This document shows positions 8,288 to 15,991 of a DNA stretch of 32,010 nucleotides, one piece after another. The notes beneath the pieces were generated by a model. It was given only the letters and a program-made list of their open reading frames with translations. It searched no databases and was not told where the DNA came from. The DNA lies in NCBI GenBank assembly GCA_018432925.1, contig JAHDSC010000004.1:1-32010 (forward strand), in the 5' to 3' direction. The number at the start of each line of letters is the position of its first letter. The stretch's first letter is position 1. Source of the stretch: Desulfobacterales bacterium (GTDB lineage: Bacteria > Desulfobacterota > Desulfobacteria > Desulfobacterales > JAHDSC01). The translations under genes and the position numbers were made by a program.

Positions 8288-8335
8288 TTTGGCCGTCTTT
8301 GTGTTCGATCATTTTAATTTTTATTCAAAGTTACC

Positions 8336-8348
8336 CGGGAAATTCCCG
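8336..8348. promoter_or_regulatory. palindrome upstream of mqnE, possible operator
   Basis: CGGGAA and TTCCCG flank a single central base about 50 bases before the mqnE start. It is the only clear dyad in the 189-base gap between mqnE and the cytochrome gene other than the terminator at 8397-8423. No regulator family can be assigned. Confidence 0.25.
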
Positions 8349-8396
8349 ACCCCCCTGTCTCCGCCATGCCCGTCACACATGGAGAAATAAAACGGC

Positions 8397-8423
8397 GCGG
8401 GCGGAGCGTAACACCCCGCCCGC
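8397..8423 (-). terminator. Rho-independent terminator of the dihaem cytochrome gene
   Basis: GCGGGCGG (8397-8404) and CCGCCCGC (8416-8423) form a perfect eight-base GC stem with an 11-base loop. On the minus strand it is followed by GCCGTTTTATTTC. It lies about 55 bases after the stop of the cytochrome gene and separates it from the mqn operon. Confidence 0.75.
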
Positions 8424-8476
8424 ATGAATCCAATGGCAAGCCGAAGTTTAAACCGTTTTCTGAAATTTTCTTAATA

Positions 8477-9880
8477 CTAAAGCGCTCTCATAAAGGCAAC
8501 CAAATCCTTCTTCTCCTGCTCCGTGAGTTTCAAACCCTGGATGAGATTGAAGAATTCCACCGTATCTTCAAGAGTCAACAGGCGTCCGTCATGCAGATAA
8601 GGAGGCGAATCCTTGATTCCGCGAAGCGGAAATGTTTTTATGGGACCGTCGGCGGAGGCCATGCGGCCGTTTACCATTTTCGGTTTGAAGAAACGCTCGG
8701 CTCTCAGGTTGTGCATCAGGTTGTCCGTGTAATACGGTGCGACATGGCAGACAGCGCATTTGCCTTTTTCGAAAAAAATTTTCTCACCGCCGAGTTCTGA
8801 CTCGGTCGCTTTTTCAGGATCGAGCCGGCCGTAAATATCCAGCTTGGGAGCAGGCGGAAAGTCCAATATGGACTGGAATTCGGCCATAAAATGAACCTGG
8901 CTGCCTCGCTCCAGAATGTTGACCCCTTTTTTGGTCGCAATCACCGGATCTCCGTCGAAATAGGCTGCTCTCTGCTCGAATTCGGTGAAATCCTCGATAC
9001 TTTTCAATGCACGCTGAGAACCGAACAGGCGCTGGATATTTACACCGCGCAACGGCGGGGTATCCAGACGATGTCGGAATTCCTGCGGCCGGATATCGCC
9101 CACCAGGTGCGTGGCACCGTTCGAGTGCCCGTTTACATGACAGTCAAAACAGGTTACCCCTCTGCCTGCAAGTTCCGAGCGACGGTCCTCGGTCTGGTTG
9201 AACTGCTGCTGGGGAAAGGGGGTGACAAGCAGGCGCAATCCTTCCAATTGCTTGGGATTGAGAATGCCGTTAAACAGTTCATAATAGTTCATGATGGTAA
9301 CCACTTTTCCCTGAGATACATCGCCGAGATCCGGTCTTGTCGTCAAATATATCGGCGGCGGAAATTCAGGGAGTAAATGGTCCGGCAGGTCGTAATCCAG
9401 GTCGAACCGTGTGAGGTCGCGTCCTTCCTGATTTTTGATTTCATCGATATGGAACCCGGGGAAAACCATCCCTCCTTCCGCGTGATTCGGATGGGGAAGG
9501 GGAAAAAAGCCGGCGGGCCAAAGGCCTTTTTCCCTGATCTCTTCGGGCTTCATTTCCGCAAGCTTTTCCCAGGTCACGTCTTTAGGAAGCTTCACTCGAA
9601 CACCTTCCTGGGCAGGCTTTTTCCCCCCGGACATCATGACCCCATCGGCCGGATGGTCACTCAGGTCATAACGCTGATTGAGCAGATCCATTTGCCGTTT
9701 CATCACCTCCGGTTTCGCGGCTTTCATCCGCTTGACGACGTCTTGAAACATCTCTTGAATGACCACGGGTGAATAGCTGCTCTTTGAAGGTTCCTGAGCA
9801 TACACGATCCCCGGAATCATGATCAGAAAAGCAAGAATGATTACTATGCCTTTTGCATCCTTCCTTCTTTTACTGTTCAT
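8477..9880 (-). CDS. periplasmic dihaem cytochrome c peroxidase-like protein
   Basis: A 467-residue exported protein. A lysine/arginine-rich N-terminus and hydrophobic stretch end at VYA|QEP, a probable signal-peptidase site near residue 29. Two haem-c sites are present, CFDCH (244-248) and CAVCH (375-379). The C-terminal half shows cytochrome c peroxidase/MauG-like features: TPPLRGVN, FPLRGIKDSPPYLHDGRLLTLEDTVEFF and a terminal helix ending in LVAFMRAL. The family reduces hydrogen peroxide or oxidises protein or small substrates. The roughly 200-residue region before the first haem is longer than in classical CcpA, so substrate is uncertain. AAGGAG precedes the ATG. It appears monocistronic, with its own terminator downstream. 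Confidence 0.82.
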   Translation of the reverse strand: MNSKRRKDAKGIVIILAFLIMIPGIVYAQEPSKSSYSPVVIQEMFQDVVKRMKAAKPEVMKRQMDLLNQRYDLSDHPADGVMMSGGKKPAQEGVRVKLPKDVTWEKLAEMKPEEIREKGLWPAGFFPLPHPNHAEGGMVFPGFHIDEIKNQEGRDLTRFDLDYDLPDHLLPEFPPPIYLTTRPDLGDVSQGKVVTIMNYYELFNGILNPKQLEGLRLLVTPFPQQQFNQTEDRRSELAGRGVTCFDCHVNGHSNGATHLVGDIRPQEFRHRLDTPPLRGVNIQRLFGSQRALKSIEDFTEFEQRAAYFDGDPVIATKKGVNILERGSQVHFMAEFQSILDFPPAPKLDIYGRLDPEKATESELGGEKIFFEKGKCAVCHVAPYYTDNLMHNLRAERFFKPKMVNGRMASADGPIKTFPLRGIKDSPPYLHDGRLLTLEDTVEFFNLIQGLKLTEQEKKDLVAFMRAL

Positions 9881-9925
9881 TTCTTGGTCTCCTTTTTTTG
9901 ATGTTTTGACAAAATAAAAGTTCCT

Positions 9926-9943
9926 CGCCGTTCACGAACGGCG
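9926..9943 (-). terminator. terminator after the Rnk-like gene
   Basis: CGCCGTTC and GAACGGCG form an eight-base perfect stem around two bases. On the minus strand it is followed by AGGAACTTTTATTTTG. It sits 17 bases past the stop of the Rnk-like gene and before the cytochrome start. Confidence 0.6.
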
Positions 9944-9959
9944 GTCAGACCGCACCGCC

Positions 9960-10376
9960 TTACAAATGAAAGTCGCCGGACGCTTCCGGTTGGTAGAGAA
10001 TTTTCTCGATACGGATTCGTCGGATTCCCGAAGGAACCGGCCATTCAACGATGTCTCCTTCTCGGTAACCAAGTATGGCCGTGCCGATCGGAGCGAGGAC
10101 CGAGATATTACCCGCGTCAATATCCGCGTCTTTTGGAAATACCAGAGAATAGGTCATCTCCTCCAAGGTATCGACATCACGGAGCATGACCTTCGTGTTC
10201 ATGGTCACCACATCCGGAGGCATCGCTTTTGGAGACACCACCGTCGCCGTTGCGAGTTCCTCCTCCAGATCCTCCAGATCCTTTCTTCTATGATTACCGA
10301 ACTCCTCGGCTACTTCGATAAGTTCTTCAAGACGTTCCTTGTCAAACATGGTAATAAAAATATCTCTTTGTTTCAC
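9960..10376 (-). CDS. Rnk-like GreA/GreB C-terminal-domain protein
   Basis: A 138-residue cytoplasmic protein close in length to Escherichia coli Rnk (136). After a short N-terminal helical segment (FDKERLEELIEVAEEF), residues from about 65 resemble the FKBP-like C-terminal domain of GreA/GreB: TYSLVFPKDADIDAGNISVLAPIGTAILG, then EGDIVEWPVP. Such proteins bind RNA polymerase near the secondary channel but lack the long coiled coil with its acidic tip. I place the start at GTG 10376, because AAGGGGGG lies five bases upstream. The longer frame from 10430 adds 18 residues absent from the family. A hairpin terminator follows. Confidence 0.8.
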   Translation of the reverse strand: MKQRDIFITMFDKERLEELIEVAEEFGNHRRKDLEDLEEELATATVVSPKAMPPDVVTMNTKVMLRDVDTLEEMTYSLVFPKDADIDAGNISVLAPIGTAILGYREGDIVEWPVPSGIRRIRIEKILYQPEASGDFHL

Positions 10377-11054
10377 GATTACCCCCCTTGTCAGCTGCCC
10401 GCGTAAAATCAGATCGCCTTTTTTCGGCATGGAAGTTTCAAAGTAAATCGGCGGTCGATATCCTTCGTTTATGCAAACGGCCGATAGTATGCTTCGAGAT
10501 CGTCTTTACGTGTTTTTTAAACCATCGTGTTCGATTCAAGATTTGGCAAAGAAAACACCCCGGCTCCTCAATGATTCCTGTTTTTTGTTGCCGGGCTGAT
10601 TAAATGGCCTCCGGCATCTGAATTTCAGCGGTCGGCCGCCGCGGGTGGGTTACCGTTTGATATCCGGTCCTACTTCATTTCGTGGTGCTTCCGGTTACCG
10701 AGCACAACTTCATTTTTTTTTACCGCAATTCAATGTGGAATGCGTATCATTCAGGCGGGAAATTGATTCGATCTTCAAAACCAGGTCAATATTTTTATGT
10801 ATATAAAATCCGATTCGTTTTCACCATAGGGGGACAAGCTCATTTTCACGGGAGAAATCCCCAAATAAGATTGACTGGTCCCTGAAAAAACGTATCGCTG
10901 GTTATTTAATTCAAACCGATTCGACGGGATTGATCCCGATGAAATCGGCTGTGTTTGATTGTATGGAAGGATTCGCACATCCCCGGGCTCATGAGGCTTT
11001 TGGAAGAAAATATCCCGCCGACGGTTTCGTGACCGAACGGCAACCCCATTTTCT
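10377..11054. other. 678-base region without a convincing gene
   Basis: Short frames exist on both strands, but none has a ribosome site plus recognisable sequence. A bulged hairpin at 10685-10705 is followed eight bases later by a run of nine T (10713-10721). It resembles a poor plus-strand terminator, but no plus-strand gene precedes it. The stretch 10790-10870 is A/T-rich and may carry promoter elements. Nothing firm can be assigned. Confidence 0.5.
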
Positions 11055-11642
11055 CTATTTTCCTTTTCGCCATTTCTTGAAGAATCCGGCGAGATTCCTG
11101 GTAGGTGGAAATATTCCTTCCCTGGCCATCCGGACATCTTCCACGGAAAAGAAAGCTTTTGGATTGAATTTCTTTACGTGGCCGATGACCGATTCAAGAT
11201 TTTTGCGATCGATAACGGAGAAAATGATCGTAACATTTCCGGTAACTCCTTCCGCGTTGATAGCCGTAACACCGTACCCTTCGGATCGGAGAAAGTCAAC
11301 CAATGCCGAAGCATCTTTTTGTATGATGATTCTCAAGACTACCTTCCCGATGGCAAGGAGATCCTCAATAAAAATTCCGACAAAATTTCCCGTGGCAAAT
11401 CCCGCGCAGTAGGCGATGTAATAAACGATATTCGTCAGGTTTTGCATGATCTGACCGATCGCAAGGAGCCAGATAAAAACTTCAAAGAAGCCGAAGAGAG
11501 GAGCCACAAACCGCAACCCTCTTGAAATGTATATAATACGCATCGTTCCGAGGGAAACATCGATGATTCGGGCGAAAAAAATAAGAAAAGGAATAACAAC
11601 CCATTTAAATGTTGCCGAGTCCATTAAGGAAGCGGAATCCAT
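11055..11642 (-). CDS. DUF5698/DUF2179 membrane protein (UPF0316 type)
   Basis: A 195-residue protein with three predicted membrane helices in residues 10-100, including FARIIDVSLGTMRIIYISRG, which is characteristic of UPF0316. A soluble DUF2179-like domain at about 110-170 follows (VTAINAEGVTGNVTIIFSVIDR). DUF2179 is a ferredoxin-like fold that binds small ligands in relatives such as YitT proteins, and the physiological role is unknown. I selected ATG 11642 because GAGAGG lies seven bases upstream. The frame continues 18 codons further but without a ribosome site. The C-terminus is strongly basic (FFKKWRKGK). No obvious partner gene is adjacent. Confidence 0.82.
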   Translation of the reverse strand: MDSASLMDSATFKWVVIPFLIFFARIIDVSLGTMRIIYISRGLRFVAPLFGFFEVFIWLLAIGQIMQNLTNIVYYIAYCAGFATGNFVGIFIEDLLAIGKVVLRIIIQKDASALVDFLRSEGYGVTAINAEGVTGNVTIIFSVIDRKNLESVIGHVKKFNPKAFFSVEDVRMAREGIFPPTRNLAGFFKKWRKGK

Positions 11643-11860
11643 TTTATCCCTCTCAGAGCGCTGAAATTCATTTGCTGATGAAACACACGCCAACAAGCTT
11701 TCACGATAAAAAACCGATGATCGGCCTTAAAATGATAGAATTCGGAATTTGCCAAAAATTCGTTCCGCCTCCGCCTGATTTGTCCATATGATTTGCGAGG
11801 TTTTTCCCCCGATTTCAGCGGTTGATGGTTTCCACTTTTCTCCGGGTACGCAAATTTTCA

Positions 11861-12925
11861 TCAACGAAACCGGGACCGCGTCCGCTCCGGAATCCTCGCT
11901 GCTTCTTTCGATACCGAGTGGCTTCGCGATTCGTGAATCAAATCGATGACGGTCACCTCCGGCGGTGATAAAAAGCGCATGGGTGGACCCCATGTCCCTG
12001 AACCTCTGCTAATATACAGGAAAGAACCTTCCCGGAAACGAACAAGACCCGCGTCCGCGTGATAGAGGAGCTTGATCACAAGCGTAAAAGGAAAAATCTG
12101 ACCTTTGTGCGTATGTCCTGAAAGCTGAAGATCAAAATGGCCCCGTACCTTCGGATCCACCAGCGGCCGGTGTTTCAAAACCAGGGTAAAAAGCTCCCGG
12201 GGGAATCGTGACAGCAATTCTTTTTCTGAAACCGATCCATCAAGTTCGGGACGTTTTCCGGCAGGATCGTCCACGCCGGCGATATTGATCAAGCCCGCAA
12301 TGGTCAACCCTTCATCTCGAAGGAGCGTAAACCCGGCTTTTTTTGTAAAATCCAGGGATCTTTCAAGCCCCGCATAGAATTCGTGGTTTCCTGTAACGGC
12401 ATATTTTCCATATCGCGTTCGGATCTCTCGAAGCATCCCGGCAAGCGCCGACAAGTTATCCATCTGGCCGTCCACCAGATCGCCCGTCGACACGAAAATG
12501 TCCGGTTCGGCAGCCCTAACCGCCGATAGAATCCGGTTTAATCTCTTCTCTCGAACCATCAATCCCAGATGGACATCGGATATCTGGACGATTCGAACGC
12601 TCCCAACCGTTTCAGGAATCTTTTGGGACCGGATCTCGAAATGTTCCGTTCGAATATGGACAGCCTCAAAAAGTCCGTAGGATGTTATCAGAATCGAAAG
12701 AAAAAACCCCATCCACATGTACGCCACCCAGGACAAAACTTCCGGTATCCGCTCAAATCCGTGCCTTTCAAGAACCCGGACAACCAGGGGGGAAAAGGTC
12801 ATGATCACCATGAATAGAATAAGGAGCTTGGTGACTCCCGCACCGAGTTGAAACGCAGCCCTTGCCTTCAGAAAAGAATAGAGGTGCAGTCCCCCGTAAA
12901 GCGTTAAAAATGTCGCTAAAAACAT
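11861..12925 (-). CDS. membrane-anchored calcineurin-like metallophosphoesterase
   Basis: A 354-residue protein. The first 85 residues hold about three hydrophobic helices. The catalytic domain then shows the full dimetal phosphoesterase set: DVH (117-119), GDLVD (D149), GNHE (N180, H181), KHRP (H252) and SGHTHKG (H271, H273). This matches the YaeI/YkuE group, in which characterised members cleave phosphodiester or phospholipid-derived substrates. The substrate here is unknown. Whether the domain faces cytoplasm or periplasm cannot be read directly. A short ribosome site (GAGG) precedes ATG 12925. The neighbours are functionally unrelated. Confidence 0.87.
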   Translation of the reverse strand: MFLATFLTLYGGLHLYSFLKARAAFQLGAGVTKLLILFMVIMTFSPLVVRVLERHGFERIPEVLSWVAYMWMGFFLSILITSYGLFEAVHIRTEHFEIRSQKIPETVGSVRIVQISDVHLGLMVREKRLNRILSAVRAAEPDIFVSTGDLVDGQMDNLSALAGMLREIRTRYGKYAVTGNHEFYAGLERSLDFTKKAGFTLLRDEGLTIAGLINIAGVDDPAGKRPELDGSVSEKELLSRFPRELFTLVLKHRPLVDPKVRGHFDLQLSGHTHKGQIFPFTLVIKLLYHADAGLVRFREGSFLYISRGSGTWGPPMRFLSPPEVTVIDLIHESRSHSVSKEAARIPERTRSRFR

Positions 12926-13065
12926 AACCTCATGCGTTTCCGATTGTTTGCCGAATTAACGCCTCATTAAAACTCTATGCAACATACTTTGAGGAGTTCT
13001 CCCCCATCGGTTTTCCATGCGGGAAGTCTCCCCTTTGCGAAACAGGATCGACGCTCGCTTTACGA

Positions 13066-13878
13066 TTAAAAAAAATCGCCCCTTTTTGCCGAGCCGGCAT
13101 CCCGGCTCGAAGAGGCTTTTTTCTCCGTTACGAATTTTTTGCCGTGTCGATTCAAGAAAAACCTGTCCATCTCTTTTCTTACAAACAAACTTACGATTCG
13201 AGCATGAAAATCACCATACCTTGCGGCCGACGGTTGAATGGATTCATGGACCAGGTTTTGAATTTCTTCATAAGAATCCGATGGGAGATCCAGTTTTTCA
13301 AATAATCTTTTTGTGTAGGCATCCACCACGAAAATCGGTCTGCTGAAGGCATAGCAAAGAATACTATCCGCTGTTTCAGGGCCGATACCTGCCCACGATA
13401 AAAGAAGATTTCTCAATCGGCCGGTTGGATAATTTCGAAGTGACTCGACGCCGCCTGCCCGAATGATGCAGTTTGCGATCGTCCGGAGTCTTGAAGATTT
13501 CTGGTTATAAAATCGGGCAGGCTTAATGGCCTCTTTCAAATCATCTTTGCCTTCGGCAAGCGCGTGAAGGTTCAACAGATTCTTTGCCGTTAAATTTATT
13601 ATGGCCTGTTCCGCATTGCGCCAGGATGTATTTTGAGTCAGGATGGAACCGACAATGATTTCCACCGCCTCGTCATTTGACACAATTCTCCCTTCCTGAC
13701 CGGGATAATAAACCGGCGGGTTTCCATGACCGGAACTGGTCGGCCACCAGCCTTGATTACCACAAATTTTTAACAAGCGGTTATCCAGATCGATAATTTT
13801 TTTTCTCAGCATTCGAGAGTGCCTCATCTTATTCCACGCGAGCTGATTTATAACGCTGCTCATTATTTTTTTAAACAC
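13066..13878 (-). CDS. endonuclease III-like HhH-GPD DNA glycosylase (MagIII type)
   Basis: A 270-residue DNA-repair enzyme. Residues 72-95 contain AVEIIVGSILTQNTSWRNA, typical of the HhH-GPD fold. The helix-hairpin-helix is LLLSWAGIGPETADSILCYA (158-177), and the catalytic aspartate is D186 in VVDAYTKR. The lysine used by bifunctional endonuclease III is replaced by glutamate (E168), and there is no C-terminal four-cysteine iron-sulfur loop. Both traits fit MagIII-type 3-methyladenine glycosylases, which remove alkylated bases without cutting the strand. The start is uncertain: GTG 13878 and ATG 13863 are both possible, and neither has a good Shine-Dalgarno sequence. The C-terminus is basic. 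Confidence 0.82.
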   Translation of the reverse strand: MFKKIMSSVINQLAWNKMRHSRMLRKKIIDLDNRLLKICGNQGWWPTSSGHGNPPVYYPGQEGRIVSNDEAVEIIVGSILTQNTSWRNAEQAIINLTAKNLLNLHALAEGKDDLKEAIKPARFYNQKSSRLRTIANCIIRAGGVESLRNYPTGRLRNLLLSWAGIGPETADSILCYAFSRPIFVVDAYTKRLFEKLDLPSDSYEEIQNLVHESIQPSAARYGDFHARIVSLFVRKEMDRFFLNRHGKKFVTEKKASSSRDAGSAKRGDFF

Positions 13879-14006
13879 CCATCGATGTCAAGGATGAAAT
13901 CTTGAAAATTAATCGCACCAATCTCTTAGGTGGTTTCCCTTCCTTTTGGAGGATAAATTCCCGTTCGTTGGGCATTACCTCTATAAAAAATGAGCCTTTT
14001 ACCCTA

Positions 14007-14035
14007 TAGACAAAAAATAAAATGTTGTATTAAAT
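14007..14035 (+). promoter_or_regulatory. candidate promoter for the RNA at 14042-14140
   Basis: TAGACA (14007-14012) matches five of six bases of the sigma-70 -35 consensus. A 17-base spacer leads to TTAAAT (14030-14035), four of six bases of the -10 consensus. It would start transcription near 14042, just before two adjacent hairpins. The area is A/T-rich, so chance matches are likely. Confidence 0.3.
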
Positions 14036-14041
14036 GTAAGC

Positions 14042-14140
14042 AAATCAATTGCATTTCTCAAGCGCATTGGGGCCACTCGTTCTTGATTGCGCTTTGAAAG
14101 GATGGTTCATCCCCCAATGAACCATCCTTTTTAATTTTTA
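14042..14140 (+). ncRNA. candidate small RNA ending in a strong terminator
   Basis: Two adjacent stem-loops lie in an intergenic region with no plus-strand gene upstream to terminate. The first pairs AAGCGCA (14060-14066) with TGCGCTT (14088-14094) around a 21-base loop. The second is a perfect 14-base terminator stem (14097-14130) followed by TTAATTTTTA. The first loop contains TGGGG (14068-14072), complementary to CCCCA (14112-14116) in the terminator loop, which allows a kissing interaction. A candidate promoter lies at 14007-14035. I do not recognise a known RNA family, and expression is inferred. Confidence 0.4.
14097..14136 (+). terminator. strong Rho-independent terminator, plus strand
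   Basis: AAAGGATGGTTCAT (14097-14110) pairs perfectly with ATGAACCATCCTTT (14117-14130) over a six-base loop, followed by TTAATTTTTA. The reverse strand reads CAAAGCGC after the stem and lacks a U-run, so the orientation is plus. It does not follow any plus-strand protein gene. Confidence 0.8.
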
Positions 14141-14284
14141 TAAGTGATTTCGAAACCTCTCCTCGAGACCAATCTCCGTGTTGGGCAAGGTCTTTCATTA
14201 CCTTCCAGAAAACCGGACACCGCTCAAAGGTTTTAACCCCACAGTTTTCCTCTTCCAGCGAAAAATTTCCAATTGAACAAAAAT

Positions 14285-14313
14285 TTGACTATCCTGGAGT
14301 TTGCCCTTATATA
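14285..14313 (+). promoter_or_regulatory. sigma-70 promoter of the DUF6485 gene
   Basis: TTGACT (14285-14290), a 17-base spacer and TATATA (14308-14313) form a near-consensus promoter about 55 bases before the ATG at 14368. The predicted transcription start is near 14320, leaving a short leader with an AGGAG ribosome site. Confidence 0.65.
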
Positions 14314-14367
14314 GATCATTACTTCTAAACGTTTTGAAGCCCTTATTTAAATCTCAGGAGAAAATTC

Positions 14368-14571
14368 ATGGAATGCAAAAAGGAGCAAAACCTGAAATCA
14401 TGCAATTGCAGTTATCATTCATGCTCCCGTAAGGGGATATGCTGTGAATGTATCGGTTATCATCTGAGAAACCGTGAACTTCCCGCATGCTGCTTTCCCG
14501 GCGACGCCGAACGGTCCTATGATCGATCCTTCGAACATTTTGCGCGACTTGTCACGCAAAAAAAGGTTTAA
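14368..14571 (+). CDS. cysteine-rich DUF6485 protein
   Basis: A 67-residue cytoplasmic protein with nine cysteines (3, 12, 14, 19, 25, 26, 28, 41, 42) arranged as CNCSYHSCSRKGICCECIGYH and LPACCFP. I recognise this pattern as the DUF6485 family, found mainly in anaerobes. Function is unknown. The spacing suggests binding of zinc or an iron-sulfur cluster. It is preceded by AGGAG eight bases before ATG and by its own near-consensus promoter. The end, SYDRSFEHFARLV, is also typical. It appears to be monocistronic or co-transcribed only with weak downstream sequence. Confidence 0.82.
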   Translation: MECKKEQNLKSCNCSYHSCSRKGICCECIGYHLRNRELPACCFPGDAERSYDRSFEHFARLVTQKKV

Positions 14572-14702
14572 ATATACAATTCAACGGCTTGGAAACGGCT
14601 CGAAGGACGACCCCCTTGTGCAAAAAAGGCTGATTGGGTGAATGAGATTAAAATGCCTGCCTGAAGTCGAAAAAAAGGAAAACCTCTGAAAAATGCAGGA
14701 TT

Positions 14703-14728
14703 GAGAAACGGAAATTCGATCGTTTCTC
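14703..14728. repeat. inverted repeat between two small genes
   Basis: GAGAAACG (14703-14710) and CGTTTCTC (14721-14728) are perfect eight-base arms around ten bases. There is no U-run on either side, so it may be an operator or a transcript-end structure rather than a classical terminator. The surrounding 14572-14778 holds nothing else I can call. Confidence 0.35.
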
Positions 14729-14778
14729 CGGATTCCGGTGAAAACCCTTCTTGTAAACAAACCCCCCGCCAAAAAAAG

Positions 14779-14807
14779 TTGCCCCCGGTTTTCAATTAAG
14801 ATATAAT
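14779..14807 (+). promoter_or_regulatory. sigma-70 promoter of the small acidic protein gene
   Basis: TTGCCC (14779-14784), an exact 17-base spacer and a perfect TATAAT (14802-14807) precede the gene at 14867. Predicted transcription would begin near 14814. This is the best promoter match seen in the window. Confidence 0.72.
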
Positions 14808-14866
14808 GCCTTAAATTCAAGATCAACAGCATTGGTTTTATGATGCGGAAAGGAGTAACGGCAGAG

Positions 14867-15106
14867 ATGTTTGATCAAGATTGGAAAGAAAAAAAATACG
14901 ATGAGGTTTTTGAATTCATTTGCAGGAACGTGAAGCGGCAACAAGATTCAGACCCCGACTTCTGTTTCGAGCATGTCCGGGCAAGACTGAATGATGCGTA
15001 TGCACGGCAGGGTCAAGGCTGGGCCGGAACGGATCCGGTAATGGATATCACCGAATCAGCTACAATCTCCGCTTATGAATATATTTTGGCAGAATGGCAA
15101 GAGTAA
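14867..15106 (+). CDS. small acidic protein of unknown function
   Basis: A 79-residue soluble protein rich in aspartate and glutamate, with two cysteines (in FICRNV and FCFEHV). Segments FDQDWKEKKYDEVFEFI and DITESATISAYEYILAEWQE look helical. I do not recognise a family. The ATG at 14867 follows AAGGAG by 11 bases, rather long. An in-frame ATG pair at 14840/14843 would add nine residues (MMRKGVTAE) but lacks a ribosome site. A consensus promoter lies immediately upstream, which strongly supports expression. No operon partner lies downstream, where genes face the other way. Confidence 0.65.
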   Translation: MFDQDWKEKKYDEVFEFICRNVKRQQDSDPDFCFEHVRARLNDAYARQGQGWAGTDPVMDITESATISAYEYILAEWQE

Positions 15107-15339
15107 GAATCTGTAGAATCTTTCCAGATTCCTTGAAACAAGTCCGACTCCGATCCGTTGCAATTTTTATATCCCATCGGCAAGGTCGTTATCCCGGGAA
15201 AGGAACAATCGCCTTCAACCGATTGATCGATTCAAACCCTAATCCTCCGTTAGATAAAGGAAAATATGAAATGGGAACGGTTGTCGGTGGAGCCCGCAAT
15301 ACACAACCGAATAAACGTCAATTGACTTCTTTCCACACA

Positions 15340-15777
15340 TCAACGAAAAGATCCCAACTGACAAGATGATATCTTGATTCCTAACGTCTCGCATGCGGAA
15401 GAAACATCCATTTTCGCAAGGCCTAGTTTTTTGGCGATTTCCCAGCTCAAAGCACACGGCAACCGGTTGTCCACCAGTGAACCTTTGATATTTTCGGCCA
15501 ATTGAGGTGAAACGCTTTCCGCGGGTTTTACGATTCGCCACGTCGGGCGATAACCGAACAGCCCGAGCTGACATTTCTCTATTCGGACCTCCAGGAGATC
15601 AATTACCGTACCCACCCTGGCCGGAGGGGCATTTAAATCTCTTGAAATTTTAAAGGCGGCGGAACACGTAATTTTTCCGTCTGAAACTTCTCGCTTCACC
15701 GCTTCGGCAATTCGCGGATCCGGTTGGGTTCCCGCAGGATGTTTTGCGGCATAGTGCCCAGCGTCTTCGTGTGTCAT
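15340..15777 (-). CDS. duplicated four-cysteine CQLG-repeat protein
   Basis: A 145-residue soluble protein made of two homologous units, at about 21-76 and 91-145. Aligned pairs include DPRIAEAVK with SPQLAENIK, DGKITC with DNRLPC, FKISRDL with WEIAKKL and CQLGLF with CQLGSF. Cys38-Cys69 and Cys108-Cys139 have identical 31-residue spacing. Each unit resembles a small helical, helix-turn-helix-like domain, and the four conserved cysteines could bind metal, a cluster or a disulfide. I know no characterised function. The start at 15777 is set by AAAGGAG eight bases upstream. In-frame sequence up to 15861 lacks a ribosome site. It is monocistronic, convergent with the acidic protein gene. Confidence 0.72.
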   Translation of the reverse strand: MTHEDAGHYAAKHPAGTQPDPRIAEAVKREVSDGKITCSAAFKISRDLNAPPARVGTVIDLLEVRIEKCQLGLFGYRPTWRIVKPAESVSPQLAENIKGSLVDNRLPCALSWEIAKKLGLAKMDVSSACETLGIKISSCQLGSFR

Positions 15778-15991
15778 TTTTTTCTCCTTTGGATCGTCGT
15801 GCTTCCTAAATCCGTCTTCCATCGGGTTTTTCCCTGAAAGCAGGCGAAGGGGTTCAGCCACATGAATATATTCTCGGCCCGAACGCCTCGCCCCGGCACA
15901 TTCATTGAACTCAATGGAAGGTGTTTAAACCACTACTGCGTGAATAAAAAGTTACGGGCCGGCGCAACCGCTTTATTATTATCAGCAAACA

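Noticed and set aside
10685..10721. Hairpin followed by nine T
   Set aside because: The hairpin is bulged, the T-run starts seven bases after the stem, and no plus-strand gene precedes it, so I did not list it as a terminator.
10930..11412. Plus-strand frame of 160 residues
   Set aside because: Mostly antisense to the DUF2179 gene, which has clear family features. It has no ribosome site.
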